Origin: an uncultured Verrucomicrobia subdivision 3 bacterium
GTDB taxonomy: Bacteria > Verrucomicrobiota > Verrucomicrobiia > Limisphaerales > UBA11358
Assembly: GCA_903835255.1 (NCBI GenBank)
Contig: CAILMI010000012.1
Span: forward strand, 1 to 64,000
Direction: 5' to 3'
DNA length: 64,000 nucleotides
Shown here: in pieces, positions 1 to 8,856 of the stretch
Layout of the letters: the number at the start of each line of letters is the position of its first letter
How positions within the stretch are numbered: position 1 is the first letter of the stretch
Notes under the pieces: generated by a model
The model's input: the letters and a program-made list of their open reading frames with translations, nothing else
Databases searched by the model: none
Told to the model about the DNA's origin: nothing
Made by a program: the position numbers and the translations under genes

Positions 1-46
1 GGACTGATGCAACCCCTGCGGGGTAGCATCCGCTCCTGGGGTTCAC

Positions 47-80
47 CCCAGGGTAGCTCGTTCCTCGCAACCCTGGGCTG
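47..80. repeat. 34-bp palindromic repeat, copy 1
   Basis: The unit begins CCCAGGG and ends CCCTGGGCTG, so its ends form an inverted repeat. An identical 34-bp copy starts 79 bp downstream at 126. Neighbouring short palindromes (around 12-25 and 33-53) make the first 160 bases a cluster of hairpins. No gene is seen in 1-252. Confidence 0.75.
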
Positions 81-125
81 ATGGTTGGTTCCCCGTTGGG
101 GTAGGTGGAAATAAATTTCTGTTTA

Positions 126-159
126 CCCAGGGTAGCTCGTTCCTCGCAACCCTGGGCTG
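126..159. repeat. 34-bp palindromic repeat, copy 2
   Basis: Identical to the unit at 47-80, in the same orientation. It lies in the leader region of the DUF58 gene that starts at 253 and could form a hairpin in that transcript. A role in expression is not shown by the sequence. Confidence 0.75.
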
Positions 160-252
160 TATGCCTGAATCCCTTTGGGATTCCTGGATGGCTGCGGAAT
201 CCATTCGCGCGGATTCATCATTCATCATTCACCCTTCATCCTTTTACCCGGC

Positions 253-1161
253 ATGATTCCCCGCGAGATTCTCAAAAAAATCCGGCAGATCGAGCTGCGC
301 ACGAACCGCATCGTGACCGAGTCGCTCGCGGGCCAGTACCATTCCGTCTTCAAAGGCCAGGGCATGAATTTCGACGAGGTGCGCGAATACCAGCCCGGCG
401 ACGACGTGCGCGCCATCGACTGGAACGTCACCGCGCGGATGAATCATCCGTTCATCAAGAAGTTTGTCGAGGAGCGCGAGCTCACGCTCATGCTGGTGGT
501 GGATGTGAGCGGGTCGGGGCTGTTCGGCTCGCGCGACCAGTCGAAGCGCGAGCTGGCCGCCGAGATCGCCTCCGTGCTCGCCTTCTCCGCCATCCGGAAC
601 AACGACAAGGTGGGCCTGATTCTTTTCAGCGACGGGGTGGAGAAATTCATCCCGCCGCGCAAAGGGCGGCGCCACGTGCTGAGGGTGATCCGCGAGGTGC
701 TGTTCTTTGAGCCCCAGCGGCGCGGGACGGATCTGGTGAGCGCTCTGGAATTCATGGCGCGGGTCACCGCGCACCGGGCCATCACGGTGGTGGTCTCGGA
801 TTTCATCGCCTCCGACACGGGGGGCGTCTTGCCGAAGCTGACGCAGACCCGGCTGCGCATGTTGAATCGGAAGCACGACGTAGTGGCGGTCCAGATCACC
901 GACCCGCATGAGCTGGAACTGCCTGCGCTGGGCCGATTGACGCTGGAGGACGCTGAGACGGGGGAAATCCTGGAAGTGAATACAAGCAGCGCGAGCGGCC
1001 GCGACGCCTTTGCGCTGCGCCAGCAGAAGCAGATGGCCGGCCTGGCAAAACAGCTGCGGTCCTCAGGCATTGATTCCATCCAGCTCCGCACCCAAGAGCC
1101 CTATGGCGCCACGCTGGGGAAATTCTTTGAGACGCGCGAGAAGCGGAGGGCGAGAGGATGA
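253..1161 (+). CDS. DUF58 domain protein of the MoxR/Bat operon
   Basis: A 302-residue protein of the DUF58 family. The family signature is seen near residues 41-62 (DEVREYQPGDDVRAIDW). It is followed by a VWA-like fold whose MIDAS motif DVSGS lies at residues 84-88. The ATG at 253 is chosen because the family normally starts MIPREILKKIRQIE; the reading frame further upstream translates repeat DNA. Family members usually act with a MoxR AAA+ ATPase, which would lie upstream outside this window. The stop overlaps the ATG of the next small frame (ATGA at 1158). The biochemical role in this organism is not known. Confidence 0.93.
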   Translation: MIPREILKKIRQIELRTNRIVTESLAGQYHSVFKGQGMNFDEVREYQPGDDVRAIDWNVTARMNHPFIKKFVEERELTLMLVVDVSGSGLFGSRDQSKRELAAEIASVLAFSAIRNNDKVGLILFSDGVEKFIPPRKGRRHVLRVIREVLFFEPQRRGTDLVSALEFMARVTAHRAITVVVSDFIASDTGGVLPKLTQTRLRMLNRKHDVVAVQITDPHELELPALGRLTLEDAETGEILEVNTSSASGRDAFALRQQKQMAGLAKQLRSSGIDSIQLRTQEPYGATLGKFFETREKRRARG

Positions 1162-1274
1162 ACAAAATCCGCGTGTTGAGAGCGAGTCAAGGAATCGGTC
1201 GGCAGCGGGGCGGCAGAGGAAGTCGCCCGCTGCAGAGGTTGCCGGCCGCAATTCACTTTTTCAGCCCCGTATGA
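1158..1274 (+). CDS. Possible 38-aa coupling ORF between two Bat-operon genes
   Basis: A short frame begins at an ATGA overlap with the DUF58 stop. It ends at a TGA that overlaps the ATG of the next gene (ATGA at 1271). The predicted peptide is Arg-rich and resembles no family I know. Its only support is the double four-base overlap, which would let ribosomes pass from gene to gene by translational coupling. It may equally be chance sequence in a 110-bp gap. Confidence 0.25.
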   Translation: MNKIRVLRASQGIGRQRGGRGSRPLQRLPAAIHFFSPV

Positions 1275-1849
1275 TTGCTACCAACACGAGCGTCGCGCCG
1301 ATTGCGGCCGACATCCGCGATATCAAGCCGCCGATTGAAATCACCGATCCATGGGCCTGGCTGGGGTGGACGCTGGGGGCGCTTGCACTGGTGATCGCAG
1401 CAGTGCTGCTGTGGCGTTGGTGGCAGAAGCGCCGCCGGCAGATCGCGCTGGTGCCCCCGGTTCCTGCGCATGTCCGCGCCCGGCAACAATTGGATGAGGC
1501 TCTCGCTCTCATCGGTCAGCCGAAACCTTTTGTGGTGGCAGTGTCCGGCACGGCGCGGACTTATTTGGAGGAGCGCTTCGATTTCCGGGCACCGGACCGC
1601 ACCACCGAGGAATTTCTCCGCGAACTGAGCGGCACGGCGCTTTTGGATCGGGAGCAAAAAAACAGTCTCGGCGCGTTTCTGCAGAGCTGCGACCTTGTGA
1701 AATTCGCGCGGTATGAGCCGCGTGAGACGGAATTGCGGGAACTGCACGGCGCCGCCGTGAAACTGGTTGAGGAAACAGGTCCGGCGGCGGAAGGGGATTC
1801 GGAACGAAATAATCCATCTCCTCAAGCCGGCGCCTCACTTCCATCCTGA
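1271..1849 (+). CDS. DUF4381-like membrane protein of the Bat operon
   Basis: A 192-residue protein with an N-terminal periplasmic stretch, one membrane helix at about residues 28-49, a basic stop-transfer run (QKRRRQ) and a cytoplasmic domain. In this position of MoxR/DUF58/BatA/BatB operons a DUF4381-type protein is usual. The ATG at 1271 is chosen because the frame upstream has no protein-like content. Family members are thought to assist the VWA proteins at the membrane; the exact function is unknown. It is followed after 7 bp by batA. Confidence 0.78.
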   Translation: MIATNTSVAPIAADIRDIKPPIEITDPWAWLGWTLGALALVIAAVLLWRWWQKRRRQIALVPPVPAHVRARQQLDEALALIGQPKPFVVAVSGTARTYLEERFDFRAPDRTTEEFLRELSGTALLDREQKNSLGAFLQSCDLVKFARYEPRETELRELHGAAVKLVEETGPAAEGDSERNNPSPQAGASLPS

Positions 1850-1856
1850 TGCTGTC

Positions 1857-2861
1857 ATGACCTTTGCCCATCCCTTTTATTTATTGTTGCTGCTCCTGCT
1901 GCCATTGCTGGCGTGGCTGAAGGGCCGGCGCGGACGCGCCCCGGCCTTCTTGTACTCTTCGCTGAAGTTGGTGGAGGGGCTCACACGGGCGCGCCGGTCC
2001 CGGGCGGGAACCTTTTTATCGGCGCTGCGCTGGTTGTCCCTGGCCTTCCTCATCGTGGCCCTCGCGCAGCCGCGTCTCACAAAAAGTACCACCACCATCA
2101 AGGCGAGCGGCGTGGACATCGCGGTGGCGTTCGATCTTTCCGGCAGCATGCTCTCTGAGGATTTTGTGGTCAAAGGCGGGCGGGTGAACCGATTCAACAT
2201 GGCGCGTTCGGTGTTGAAGCAGTTCATTGACGAGCGCCCCGCCGACCGCATCGGGCTGGCGGTCTTCGCCTCCCAGGCCTACATCGCCACTCCGCTGACG
2301 CTGGATCATGAGTTCCTCCAGGAAAACCTCGATCGCCTCGAAATCGGGGCCATCAGCCAGAATCAAACGGCGATCGGGGATGGTTTGGGAACAGCGGTGA
2401 ACCGGTTGCGCGATCTGAAATCGAAAAGCAAGATCGTGATCCTGATGACCGACGGGGTGAACAATGCGGGCAAATTGAATCCGCTGCTGGCGGCGGATGC
2501 GGCGGCAGCGCTGGGCATCAAGGTGTACACCATCGGCATCGGGAAACAGGGCACGGCGCCCATGCCGGCAGGACGTAATCCCTACACCGGCCAGATGACC
2601 TACCAGAACGTGCCGGTGGATGTGGACGAAGAGACGCTGGAAAAAATCGCCGGGACCACTGGCGGGAAATATTATCGGGCGGACAATGCGGAGAAGTTCC
2701 GCCAGATCTACGCGGAAATCGACCGCCTGGAAAAGACCGAGGCAACCGTCAACAAATACGCGGAGTTCAAGGAGCTATTCCCCTGGTTCCTATCGGCAGG
2801 GTTTCTATTGTTGCTGCTGGAGCTGGTGCTGGGGCAAACGGTGTTCAGGAGGCTGCCGTGA
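1857..2861 (+). CDS. batA: BatA-like VWA domain membrane protein
   Basis: A 334-residue protein with two N-terminal membrane helices (about residues 5-20 and 53-70). A VWA domain follows, with MIDAS motif DLSGS at 93-97 and the downstream TDG motif, and a third helix lies near the C-terminus. This is the standard BatA layout. Bat proteins were linked to aerotolerance in Bacteroides and to stress survival elsewhere; the mechanism is unsettled. The start at 1857 lies just after the previous stop, and translation upstream is not protein-like. Confidence 0.9.
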   Translation: MTFAHPFYLLLLLLLPLLAWLKGRRGRAPAFLYSSLKLVEGLTRARRSRAGTFLSALRWLSLAFLIVALAQPRLTKSTTTIKASGVDIAVAFDLSGSMLSEDFVVKGGRVNRFNMARSVLKQFIDERPADRIGLAVFASQAYIATPLTLDHEFLQENLDRLEIGAISQNQTAIGDGLGTAVNRLRDLKSKSKIVILMTDGVNNAGKLNPLLAADAAAALGIKVYTIGIGKQGTAPMPAGRNPYTGQMTYQNVPVDVDEETLEKIAGTTGGKYYRADNAEKFRQIYAEIDRLEKTEATVNKYAEFKELFPWFLSAGFLLLLLELVLGQTVFRRLP

Positions 2862-2930
2862 AAGAGCACGCCATTCCAAGGCGCACCGTCCAGACCGTGG
2901 CCGCACCCAATCATCAACCAAGGATTTATC

Positions 2931-4628
2931 ATGAGGTTTGAATCGCCACAGATTTTATGGTTCCTGCCGGTAGTCCTGCTAGCGCTCGGATTGTTTTTTT
3001 GGTGGGCGGAGCGAACCCGGAAAAAGCTGCTGGCGCGCTTCGTCGAGCCCCGGCTCCTCGCGCAGCTGACGGTTGGAATTTCCCCGGCCCGGCGGAAAAT
3101 ACGGATCGCCCTGATCCTGGTGGCGGTGGCTTTGGGGGTGACCGCTCTCGCTCGGCCGCAGCGCGGATTTGACCTGCAGGAAGTGCAGCAGCATGGGCTG
3201 GATATCGTCGTGGCGGTGGACACGTCCAAGTCCATGCTCGCCACGGATATTCCGCCGAACCGACTGGCGCGGGCGAAACTCGCTGTGCAGGAGCTGATGC
3301 AAAAGGCGGACACAGACCGGCTGGGATTGGTGGCCTTCGCTGGCGACGCATTTTTGGAATGCCCGCTGACCATCGATAACACGGCATTCCAGCAGAGCCT
3401 CTCGGTCCTGGATGTAAACTCCATTCCGCAGGGAGGAACGGCGCTGGCGGCAGCGGTGGACATGGCCCTGACGGCTTTCAAGGAACAGGCGCACCATAGG
3501 GTGCTGGTGCTGTTCACGGACGGGGAGGACAACGACGCGGGAGCCCTGGCGGCGGCGAAAAAAGCAGCGGCGGCGGGTTTGAAAATTTTCACCATCGGTA
3601 TTGGTACGGCGGCTGGAGACCTGATCCGGGTCACCAATGACAGCGGCCAGTCGGACTATGTGCGGGATGCTCAGGGAAACGTGGTGAAATCGCACCTGAA
3701 TGAATCCCTGCTCCAGCAAATCGCCGGGGCGGCGGGCGGTTTTTATCTGCCCCTGCGGGGGGCGGATACCATGACCACGCTCTATGAACGCGGGCTGGCG
3801 CCGCTGCCGAAGTCTGAGGGAAAAGAAAAGCTGGTGAGACGCTATCACGAACAGTTCCAGTGGCCTCTGGCGGGGGCAATCCTCCTGTTGCTGGCGGAGA
3901 TGGTATTGCCGGAACGGAAGCGGGAAAAGAAGACCCGCGGCAGCGACCGCCCCCTTACATCTCAGAGACAGGGGAAACCCTCGCCGATTTCGCGTGCGGC
4001 GGCTGTGTTGGCGGTCGGTGCGCTCCTGGGCTGCGGCGGGAAAGTCGCGGCCTCGCCCGCGGATGCCCTGCGGGAGTATCAGTCAGGGAATTACACCAAT
4101 GCGCTGGCGGAATACGAGCGGCTGGCGGCGGTCGGCACGAATGATTTGAGGCTGGTGTTCAATGCGGGTGCGGCGGCATATCGGGGCACGAACTTTGAGG
4201 CGGCGGTCCAGGCGTTTACCCGGGTGACGGCGGGGCCGGATTTGAAACTGCAGCAGCAGGCTTATTATAATCTCGGCAATACCCAGTACCGGATGGGAGC
4301 TGCGGCCAAAGATCTGGACGCTCTGCAACAGACGTGGGAGGCGGGCATCAAAAGCTATGAGCGCGCCGTGAGCCTCAATACCAACGATGTGGACGCTGCC
4401 TACAACCTGATGTTCACCCGGAAGGCGGTCGGGCAGATCCAGGCATTCCGCGAAGCGATGCGCCGGGCCCGGGCGGATGCCGATGACGCCGTGCGCCGGC
4501 GGAATTATCATCGCGCCGTGGAGATCATGGAGGCGCTGATGCAGAACCAGGTCGCCGCCAAACAATTTGAAGAGTTCACAAAAAAACTGAAGGATATCGA
4601 TGCGATTGTCACACCTCCTCAGCCTTAG
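2931..4628 (+). CDS. batB: BatB-BatC fusion: VWA domain plus TPR repeats
   Basis: A 565-residue protein. Residues 1-330 are a BatB: helices at about 7-25 and 59-75, VWA MIDAS motif DTSKS at 97-101, TDGED at 196-200 and a helix at about 311-327. After a basic linker, residues 354-372 look like a second signal or lipobox segment (ALLGC, Cys368). A TPR domain follows to the end, as in BatC. BatB and BatC are normally separate genes, so this is a fusion that kept the export signal of the second partner as an internal membrane segment. The last 29 bp overlap the next gene. Confidence 0.9.
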   Translation: MRFESPQILWFLPVVLLALGLFFWWAERTRKKLLARFVEPRLLAQLTVGISPARRKIRIALILVAVALGVTALARPQRGFDLQEVQQHGLDIVVAVDTSKSMLATDIPPNRLARAKLAVQELMQKADTDRLGLVAFAGDAFLECPLTIDNTAFQQSLSVLDVNSIPQGGTALAAAVDMALTAFKEQAHHRVLVLFTDGEDNDAGALAAAKKAAAAGLKIFTIGIGTAAGDLIRVTNDSGQSDYVRDAQGNVVKSHLNESLLQQIAGAAGGFYLPLRGADTMTTLYERGLAPLPKSEGKEKLVRRYHEQFQWPLAGAILLLLAEMVLPERKREKKTRGSDRPLTSQRQGKPSPISRAAAVLAVGALLGCGGKVAASPADALREYQSGNYTNALAEYERLAAVGTNDLRLVFNAGAAAYRGTNFEAAVQAFTRVTAGPDLKLQQQAYYNLGNTQYRMGAAAKDLDALQQTWEAGIKSYERAVSLNTNDVDAAYNLMFTRKAVGQIQAFREAMRRARADADDAVRRRNYHRAVEIMEALMQNQVAAKQFEEFTKKLKDIDAIVTPPQP

Positions 4629-5175
4629 CCTGCTGCTGTGCGCCGCAGCCAGAACCGGGGCCCAGCTGGCACCGGCCGATGACTTTTTCCATCGCGGCGC
4701 CCAGAGCTATCTCTCCAACAACATCCCCGCCGCCCAGGCGCTGGTGGATGCCGGACTCAAACTGTATCCCGCAGATGAGCATTTGAAAAAACTGGATGAA
4801 CTGCTGAAACAAAAACAGCAAGATCAACAAAAGAATCAGGACCCGCAGCAACAGGATCAAAAAGATCAGCAAAATCAAAAATCAGAAGAGCAAAAAAAAC
4901 AGGACCAATCGAAGCCGCAGGAAGATCCACAAAAGGGGGACCCGAAAAAAGACGAACCGAGCCATCAGCCCGAACCGCAAAAACCATCGCCGGAAAAAAA
5001 AGAGGGTGAGAAACCGGAAGATCAAAAGGGCGATGGCCAGCCGCAGGCGCTCCAGCCGATGACGCCGGAGGAGGCCAAGCGGCTGCTGGACGCCCAAAAG
5101 AATGGGGAGCAGGTGCTTCAGCTCAAGCCGCCGGAAAAGCCGCAGGACCGCCGGCCGCCCGCCAAGGACTGGTAA
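4600..5175 (+). CDS. Exported TPR protein with Gln/Lys-rich low-complexity tail
   Basis: A 191-residue protein with a signal peptide at about residues 1-21 and a TPR-like helical pair at about 26-60. A long Q/K/D/E/P-rich stretch covers about 68-165. Layout and position fit a second BatC-like component of the Bat operon. An AAGGA ribosome site lies six bases before the ATG, inside the 3' end of the fusion gene, so translation is probably coupled. The usual next gene, batD, is absent: the following gene is convergent and unrelated. The low-complexity tail has no assigned role. Confidence 0.8.
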   Translation: MRLSHLLSLSLLLCAAARTGAQLAPADDFFHRGAQSYLSNNIPAAQALVDAGLKLYPADEHLKKLDELLKQKQQDQQKNQDPQQQDQKDQQNQKSEEQKKQDQSKPQEDPQKGDPKKDEPSHQPEPQKPSPEKKEGEKPEDQKGDGQPQALQPMTPEEAKRLLDAQKNGEQVLQLKPPEKPQDRRPPAKDW

Positions 5176-5254
5176 CGCGGTTCTTGGTTTAGCGGGACTT
5201 GGTTTTCATCCCCGTTGTTGGCGTCTCCTTGATACCGGGAGGGAGGGAGGAGCC

Positions 5255-6913
5255 TTACAGGGGAAATTCTCGATCCTCTTGTGGGAAGGTCACTGACCGC
5301 TTTGACGCGGAGGAAGACATAGCCGGGGTGGAGGCTTCTGATTCCGCCTCAACCGGTACTGCAACAAGGTTGTCGCTGGTATTCGGCGCGGAGGATTCCA
5401 CGGGTATGGAAGAGATTTTTTTAAGGCGTTTTTTTTCGGGAGGTGGGGCGGCCAAGGCCAGCGTGGACTCCGCCCGGGTGACGAGGGCGAGCAGGGAGAG
5501 AGCAGAGGCGGCCTCGCGTTCCGCAGTTTCAATTCGGGCAAACTCGCCATACACCTCGGCGCGCACCGGGCCGTCGCGCAGGGGCAATTCCTGGCCCGTG
5601 CCCGAGCGGAGCGCGTGCAGAACGTGATGGGCGTTGATGGTGTCGAGAGGACGGGCGGGAGCGTATCCGGGCTCGGAGCCGCCGGTTTCCACGACCAGGC
5701 GGGCGGCGAGCAGGGATTGCATCACCTGCTGCACCAGCCGGGAAGGGATGTCCAATTCGAGCGCGATGTTCTGGGGGGAGAGGGGAGGCTGTCCGCTGTG
5801 AAAGCGCTGCCCGATGCAGGTCATCAGCCGCAGCGCGATGAATTCGCGTCCCCGCTGGCTGATATTTTCAATCAGTTTATCCTGCAGGTAGGATCGGCGG
5901 TTTTGGAACGCGTAGGCAATCTGGGCGCCGAACAGCAGGATCAGCCACGAAAAATAAACCCCCGCCATGAATACAGGCACGAGGCCGAGGCTGCCGTAAA
6001 TCTTGCTGTTGCTCACAACGCGTGAGACGTAAAGGAAACCAAAGACGCTGTTCAAGTGCCACAGGGTTCCGCCGACGATGCCGCCGACCAGTGCCGCCCC
6101 GAACCGGACTTTTGTATTCGGCACCAGCTGGTAGGCGAGGGCGAAGGCCAGCCACAGCACGACGAGGGGCAGCACTTGGAAAATAATGGATCCGAGCAGG
6201 GTGCCGCTCAGAACTCCTTTGGTGGCTTGAAAATGGGGGCTGCTGGTCAGGCCCAGCGCGCTTGCCAGCAGCAGCGGACCCAGGGTGATGGTTGCCCAAT
6301 AAAGGATGATGCGTGAGAGCCAGCTCCGCCCCCGGGTCACACCCCAGATGTCATTGAAGGTTTCCTCGATGTTCGCGAGCATCCGGATAGCCACGATTAC
6401 CAGGACCAGCATGCCGATCAGCCCCAGCTTGCCGCTCTGGGTGTTCTGGATGAATTCATGGATCCACCGGGCCGCCTCTTTTTGCGCCGTCACCACCCGC
6501 GTGTCCGTGGCGACCGGGACGATTAAATCCGTCTCCAGAATCGTATTGGTTGTTTGATTGGGGGCGATGGTGGTCGGGCTGGGCTGGACTGGGGTGATAG
6601 CTGCTACGCTGTTGGTTGCGGGGGGGACCACTTGGGAGACGACTTTTTCAATGAATCCGTAGATTTCATTTTCCCCCTCGGTTTTCAGCAGGCTGCTGGT
6701 GACCCCGATGGCCACGGCGAGCATGGGGATGAGTGCGAGCAGGGTGGCAAAGGAAAGAGCTGCCGCCCTCACGGGACAACGATTCCGGACAAAACTTTTG
6801 GCGACCAGCACGCAAAAATGCGCGCAATGGTCGAGCCGGCTGACATTCTGTCCAGAACCGGATTGCGAGCCGGACAGAATTTGCACGAGGCGGGTGAAAG
6901 ACTTGGTGACCAT
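5255..6913 (-). CDS. YihY/BrkB family membrane protein with C-terminal winged-helix-like extension
   Basis: A 552-residue polytopic inner-membrane protein of the YihY/BrkB (formerly called RNase BN) family. The N-terminal region has the family start RAAALSFATLLALIPMLAVA, then about six membrane helices, including one near VPVFMAGVYFSWLILLFGA. From about residue 370 a soluble region with helix-turn-helix character (IALELDIPSRLVQQVMQSL) follows, then an acidic and Pro-rich tail. Function is unresolved; the old tRNase assignment has been withdrawn. The ATG at 6913 is preferred over one at 7021 because the extra 36 residues are Cys-rich and not family-like. Confidence 0.85.
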   Translation of the reverse strand: MVTKSFTRLVQILSGSQSGSGQNVSRLDHCAHFCVLVAKSFVRNRCPVRAAALSFATLLALIPMLAVAIGVTSSLLKTEGENEIYGFIEKVVSQVVPPATNSVAAITPVQPSPTTIAPNQTTNTILETDLIVPVATDTRVVTAQKEAARWIHEFIQNTQSGKLGLIGMLVLVIVAIRMLANIEETFNDIWGVTRGRSWLSRIILYWATITLGPLLLASALGLTSSPHFQATKGVLSGTLLGSIIFQVLPLVVLWLAFALAYQLVPNTKVRFGAALVGGIVGGTLWHLNSVFGFLYVSRVVSNSKIYGSLGLVPVFMAGVYFSWLILLFGAQIAYAFQNRRSYLQDKLIENISQRGREFIALRLMTCIGQRFHSGQPPLSPQNIALELDIPSRLVQQVMQSLLAARLVVETGGSEPGYAPARPLDTINAHHVLHALRSGTGQELPLRDGPVRAEVYGEFARIETAEREAASALSLLALVTRAESTLALAAPPPEKKRLKKISSIPVESSAPNTSDNLVAVPVEAESEASTPAMSSSASKRSVTFPQEDREFPL

Positions 6914-7080
6914 GTCAGAGCGCACGCTACCAAACCGCCGTTCCAAGTCAACGTGACACATGGCACAGGAGATACACCGTTTGCTGACGGCGCGACCCTG
7001 GGCGGGGTCTGTTTTTGGCAATACGTTGTGCTTTTACCCTCCGCCTCCCGGAAAAATCCGGACTCGGCTATGACCCAGAG

Positions 7081-7460
7081 TAATTCTTGGTAACTTTGGA
7101 ACAGGTGGGACGTTGGTCCGTGTGCGCCGTCGTGGTAAACCCGGACGCGCGGGTTGGCAACCGCGGCGGGCAGAGGACTGCCCGCCCTACCTGTGGATTT
7201 TTTGCGCAAGCGGATCGCTTTGTTATTACCCCGGCTTCAACTGGAAGAGAAGACCGGATACATCCCGATGAATGAAGAATGTATGAATCTGGATTGATCG
7301 ACCCAAGGATCGGCTGCCGCCCTCGCTGGATCGCGGTTAGGTAGGGCGCGACACTCCGTGCGCGCCGTCCCGGGGCATCAGGTGACGCGGGTTGGCAGCC
7401 GCGGCGGGCTGATGATAGCCCCCACGGCTGCCGATGTGCCACGGTTCAGTTCAACTGCCC
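7081..7460. repeat. Composite dispersed repeat, copy 1 (two palindromic units around a conserved core)
   Basis: The region between YihY and the kinase gene (6914-7584) holds no gene. About 375 bp of it matches 21259-21645 in order and orientation. A degenerate unit ends at 7190 with CTGCCCGCCCTAC, a shared core of about 150 bp follows (7193-7340), and a second unit begins at 7341 with GTAGGGCGCG. The units have partly palindromic ends (GTAGGGCG/CGCCCTAC). This resembles a REP-type or MITE-like non-autonomous element; no transposase lies beside it. Confidence 0.8.
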
Positions 7461-7584
7461 TAGCCCTGATTTCAAGAGGCCCTTCCGCTGGCCCTGCGGT
7501 GCCGGTGACAGGAACCGTCATGAAGAGGGAGCAGCGCGTGTCTCCGCGAGCTGTCCGCAGTGCCCGGCATGTCGGGCGAGAAAA

Positions 7585-8847
7585 TCATCCTCCGGCCAGC
7601 AGCTTCTCCCAGAGACCCCCGTTCAACAGTGCTTTCTGGAGAAAAGCCGATTCATCGGGGGAGGCGGATCCGGGCTCGGGTTGGAGCGGCAGATGCAGGG
7701 TGAAAGCATTGCCACCCCCCGGCTGGCTCTGGGCCTCAATCCTCCCGCCGTGATGGTGGACGATGAAAAAACAGGCCATTAAATTGATGCCATATTCCGC
7801 CGGGGCCCCGGCCGGCGCCGTGAACGGATCCAAAATGACGCTCAACGCCTCCTGAGGTAGCCCGGGCCCGTTGTCGCTCATTTTAAAAATAATTTCCGGC
7901 CGGGCACCGTTCGGATGTAATTCCGCCGAGAGCTCAATTCTGCTGCCGGCGGGCAGCAGCGCCAGCTCGTCCTGGATCAACAGTTCAAACAGCCGGTAAA
8001 ATTTGGGCCGTTCCCCCCGCAGTGTCGGAAGCGACTCCGGAATCGTGTTCTGCACGGCGATTTTTCGGGCTTCGAGCGGCGCCTGAAATTTTTCCAGTGC
8101 GGCGCCGACGGCGGCCGACAGGGATACGTCGTCCGCAAACTGGGTCGTGGCGGAGCTATCGGCCGAGGTCCGCAGGTCGCCCAGCAGGGAGTTGATTTTT
8201 TGAATCTGGCTCTGGGCGTTCTGGTGGTAGTCGCGCCAGAAATCGGGGTCGCGCAGGCCGGCGCCGCTGGCTTTTTCCTCGGACAGCTTGAGGGGCGCGA
8301 GCTCGAGAAACGTCTTCACCGCCACCATCGAGTTGCGGATGTGGTGGCTCAGGCCGGCGGCCAGCAGCCCGAGGCTCACGATGCGGTCGGCAATCATCAT
8401 GTTTCGGAGCACGGACATTTTCTCGTGCAGCAGCTGATCGCGCTCGGTCTGCACCATGAAAAACTCCAAAGCCTGACGGAGGGTGGCTTCCAGCTGCGGC
8501 GGATCCCAAGGCTTGTGGATGTACCGGTGGATCGCGCCGCTGTTGACTGCAGCAATGGCGGCGTCGAAGTCCGCAAACGCGGTCACGAGGATTCTCAGGA
8601 TTTGCGGGCGCAGCTGCCGGGCCCGCTCCAGCAGCCAGACACCCGTTTCGCCGGGCATCCGCTGGTCCGTCAGCAGCAGGCCGATCTCATCGGCGTGCGC
8701 CTCCAGCAGCGTCAGGCCTTCCCGCGCGGTCGGGGCGGTGAACACGCGGAATTCGTCGCCGAAGGCGCGCGCAAAATACTTCAGCGATTTCTCTTCGTCA
8801 TCGACGTAAAGGATGGCGAATTTCTTGTAGTCGTAGAGGGGTGCCAT
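7585..8847 (-). CDS. PhcQ/PhcR-like hybrid: receiver domain plus histidine kinase
   Basis: A 420-residue cytoplasmic protein. Residues 9-125 are a response-regulator receiver with acidic pair D16/D17, phosphoacceptor D61 (LLLTDQRMP), T89 and K112. A kinase-like region follows, with the H-box GLSHHIRNS (His168) and a GHKL ATPase domain with DNGPGLP and a C-terminal G-box. The residue after the phosphohistidine is His instead of the usual Glu. A receiver placed before a kinase domain, last in an operon with a methyltransferase and a sensor kinase, matches PhcQ/PhcR of the 3-hydroxypalmitate methyl ester signalling system. No DNA-binding output domain is present. Confidence 0.87.
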   Translation of the reverse strand: MAPLYDYKKFAILYVDDEEKSLKYFARAFGDEFRVFTAPTAREGLTLLEAHADEIGLLLTDQRMPGETGVWLLERARQLRPQILRILVTAFADFDAAIAAVNSGAIHRYIHKPWDPPQLEATLRQALEFFMVQTERDQLLHEKMSVLRNMMIADRIVSLGLLAAGLSHHIRNSMVAVKTFLELAPLKLSEEKASGAGLRDPDFWRDYHQNAQSQIQKINSLLGDLRTSADSSATTQFADDVSLSAAVGAALEKFQAPLEARKIAVQNTIPESLPTLRGERPKFYRLFELLIQDELALLPAGSRIELSAELHPNGARPEIIFKMSDNGPGLPQEALSVILDPFTAPAGAPAEYGINLMACFFIVHHHGGRIEAQSQPGGGNAFTLHLPLQPEPGSASPDESAFLQKALLNGGLWEKLLAGG

Positions 8848-8856
8848 GTTCGGTTC

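Noticed and set aside
105-710. Arg/His-rich open frame overlapping the DUF58 gene
   Set aside because: It is a second-frame shadow of a high-GC gene; its translation is low-complexity and the DUF58 frame has clear family motifs.
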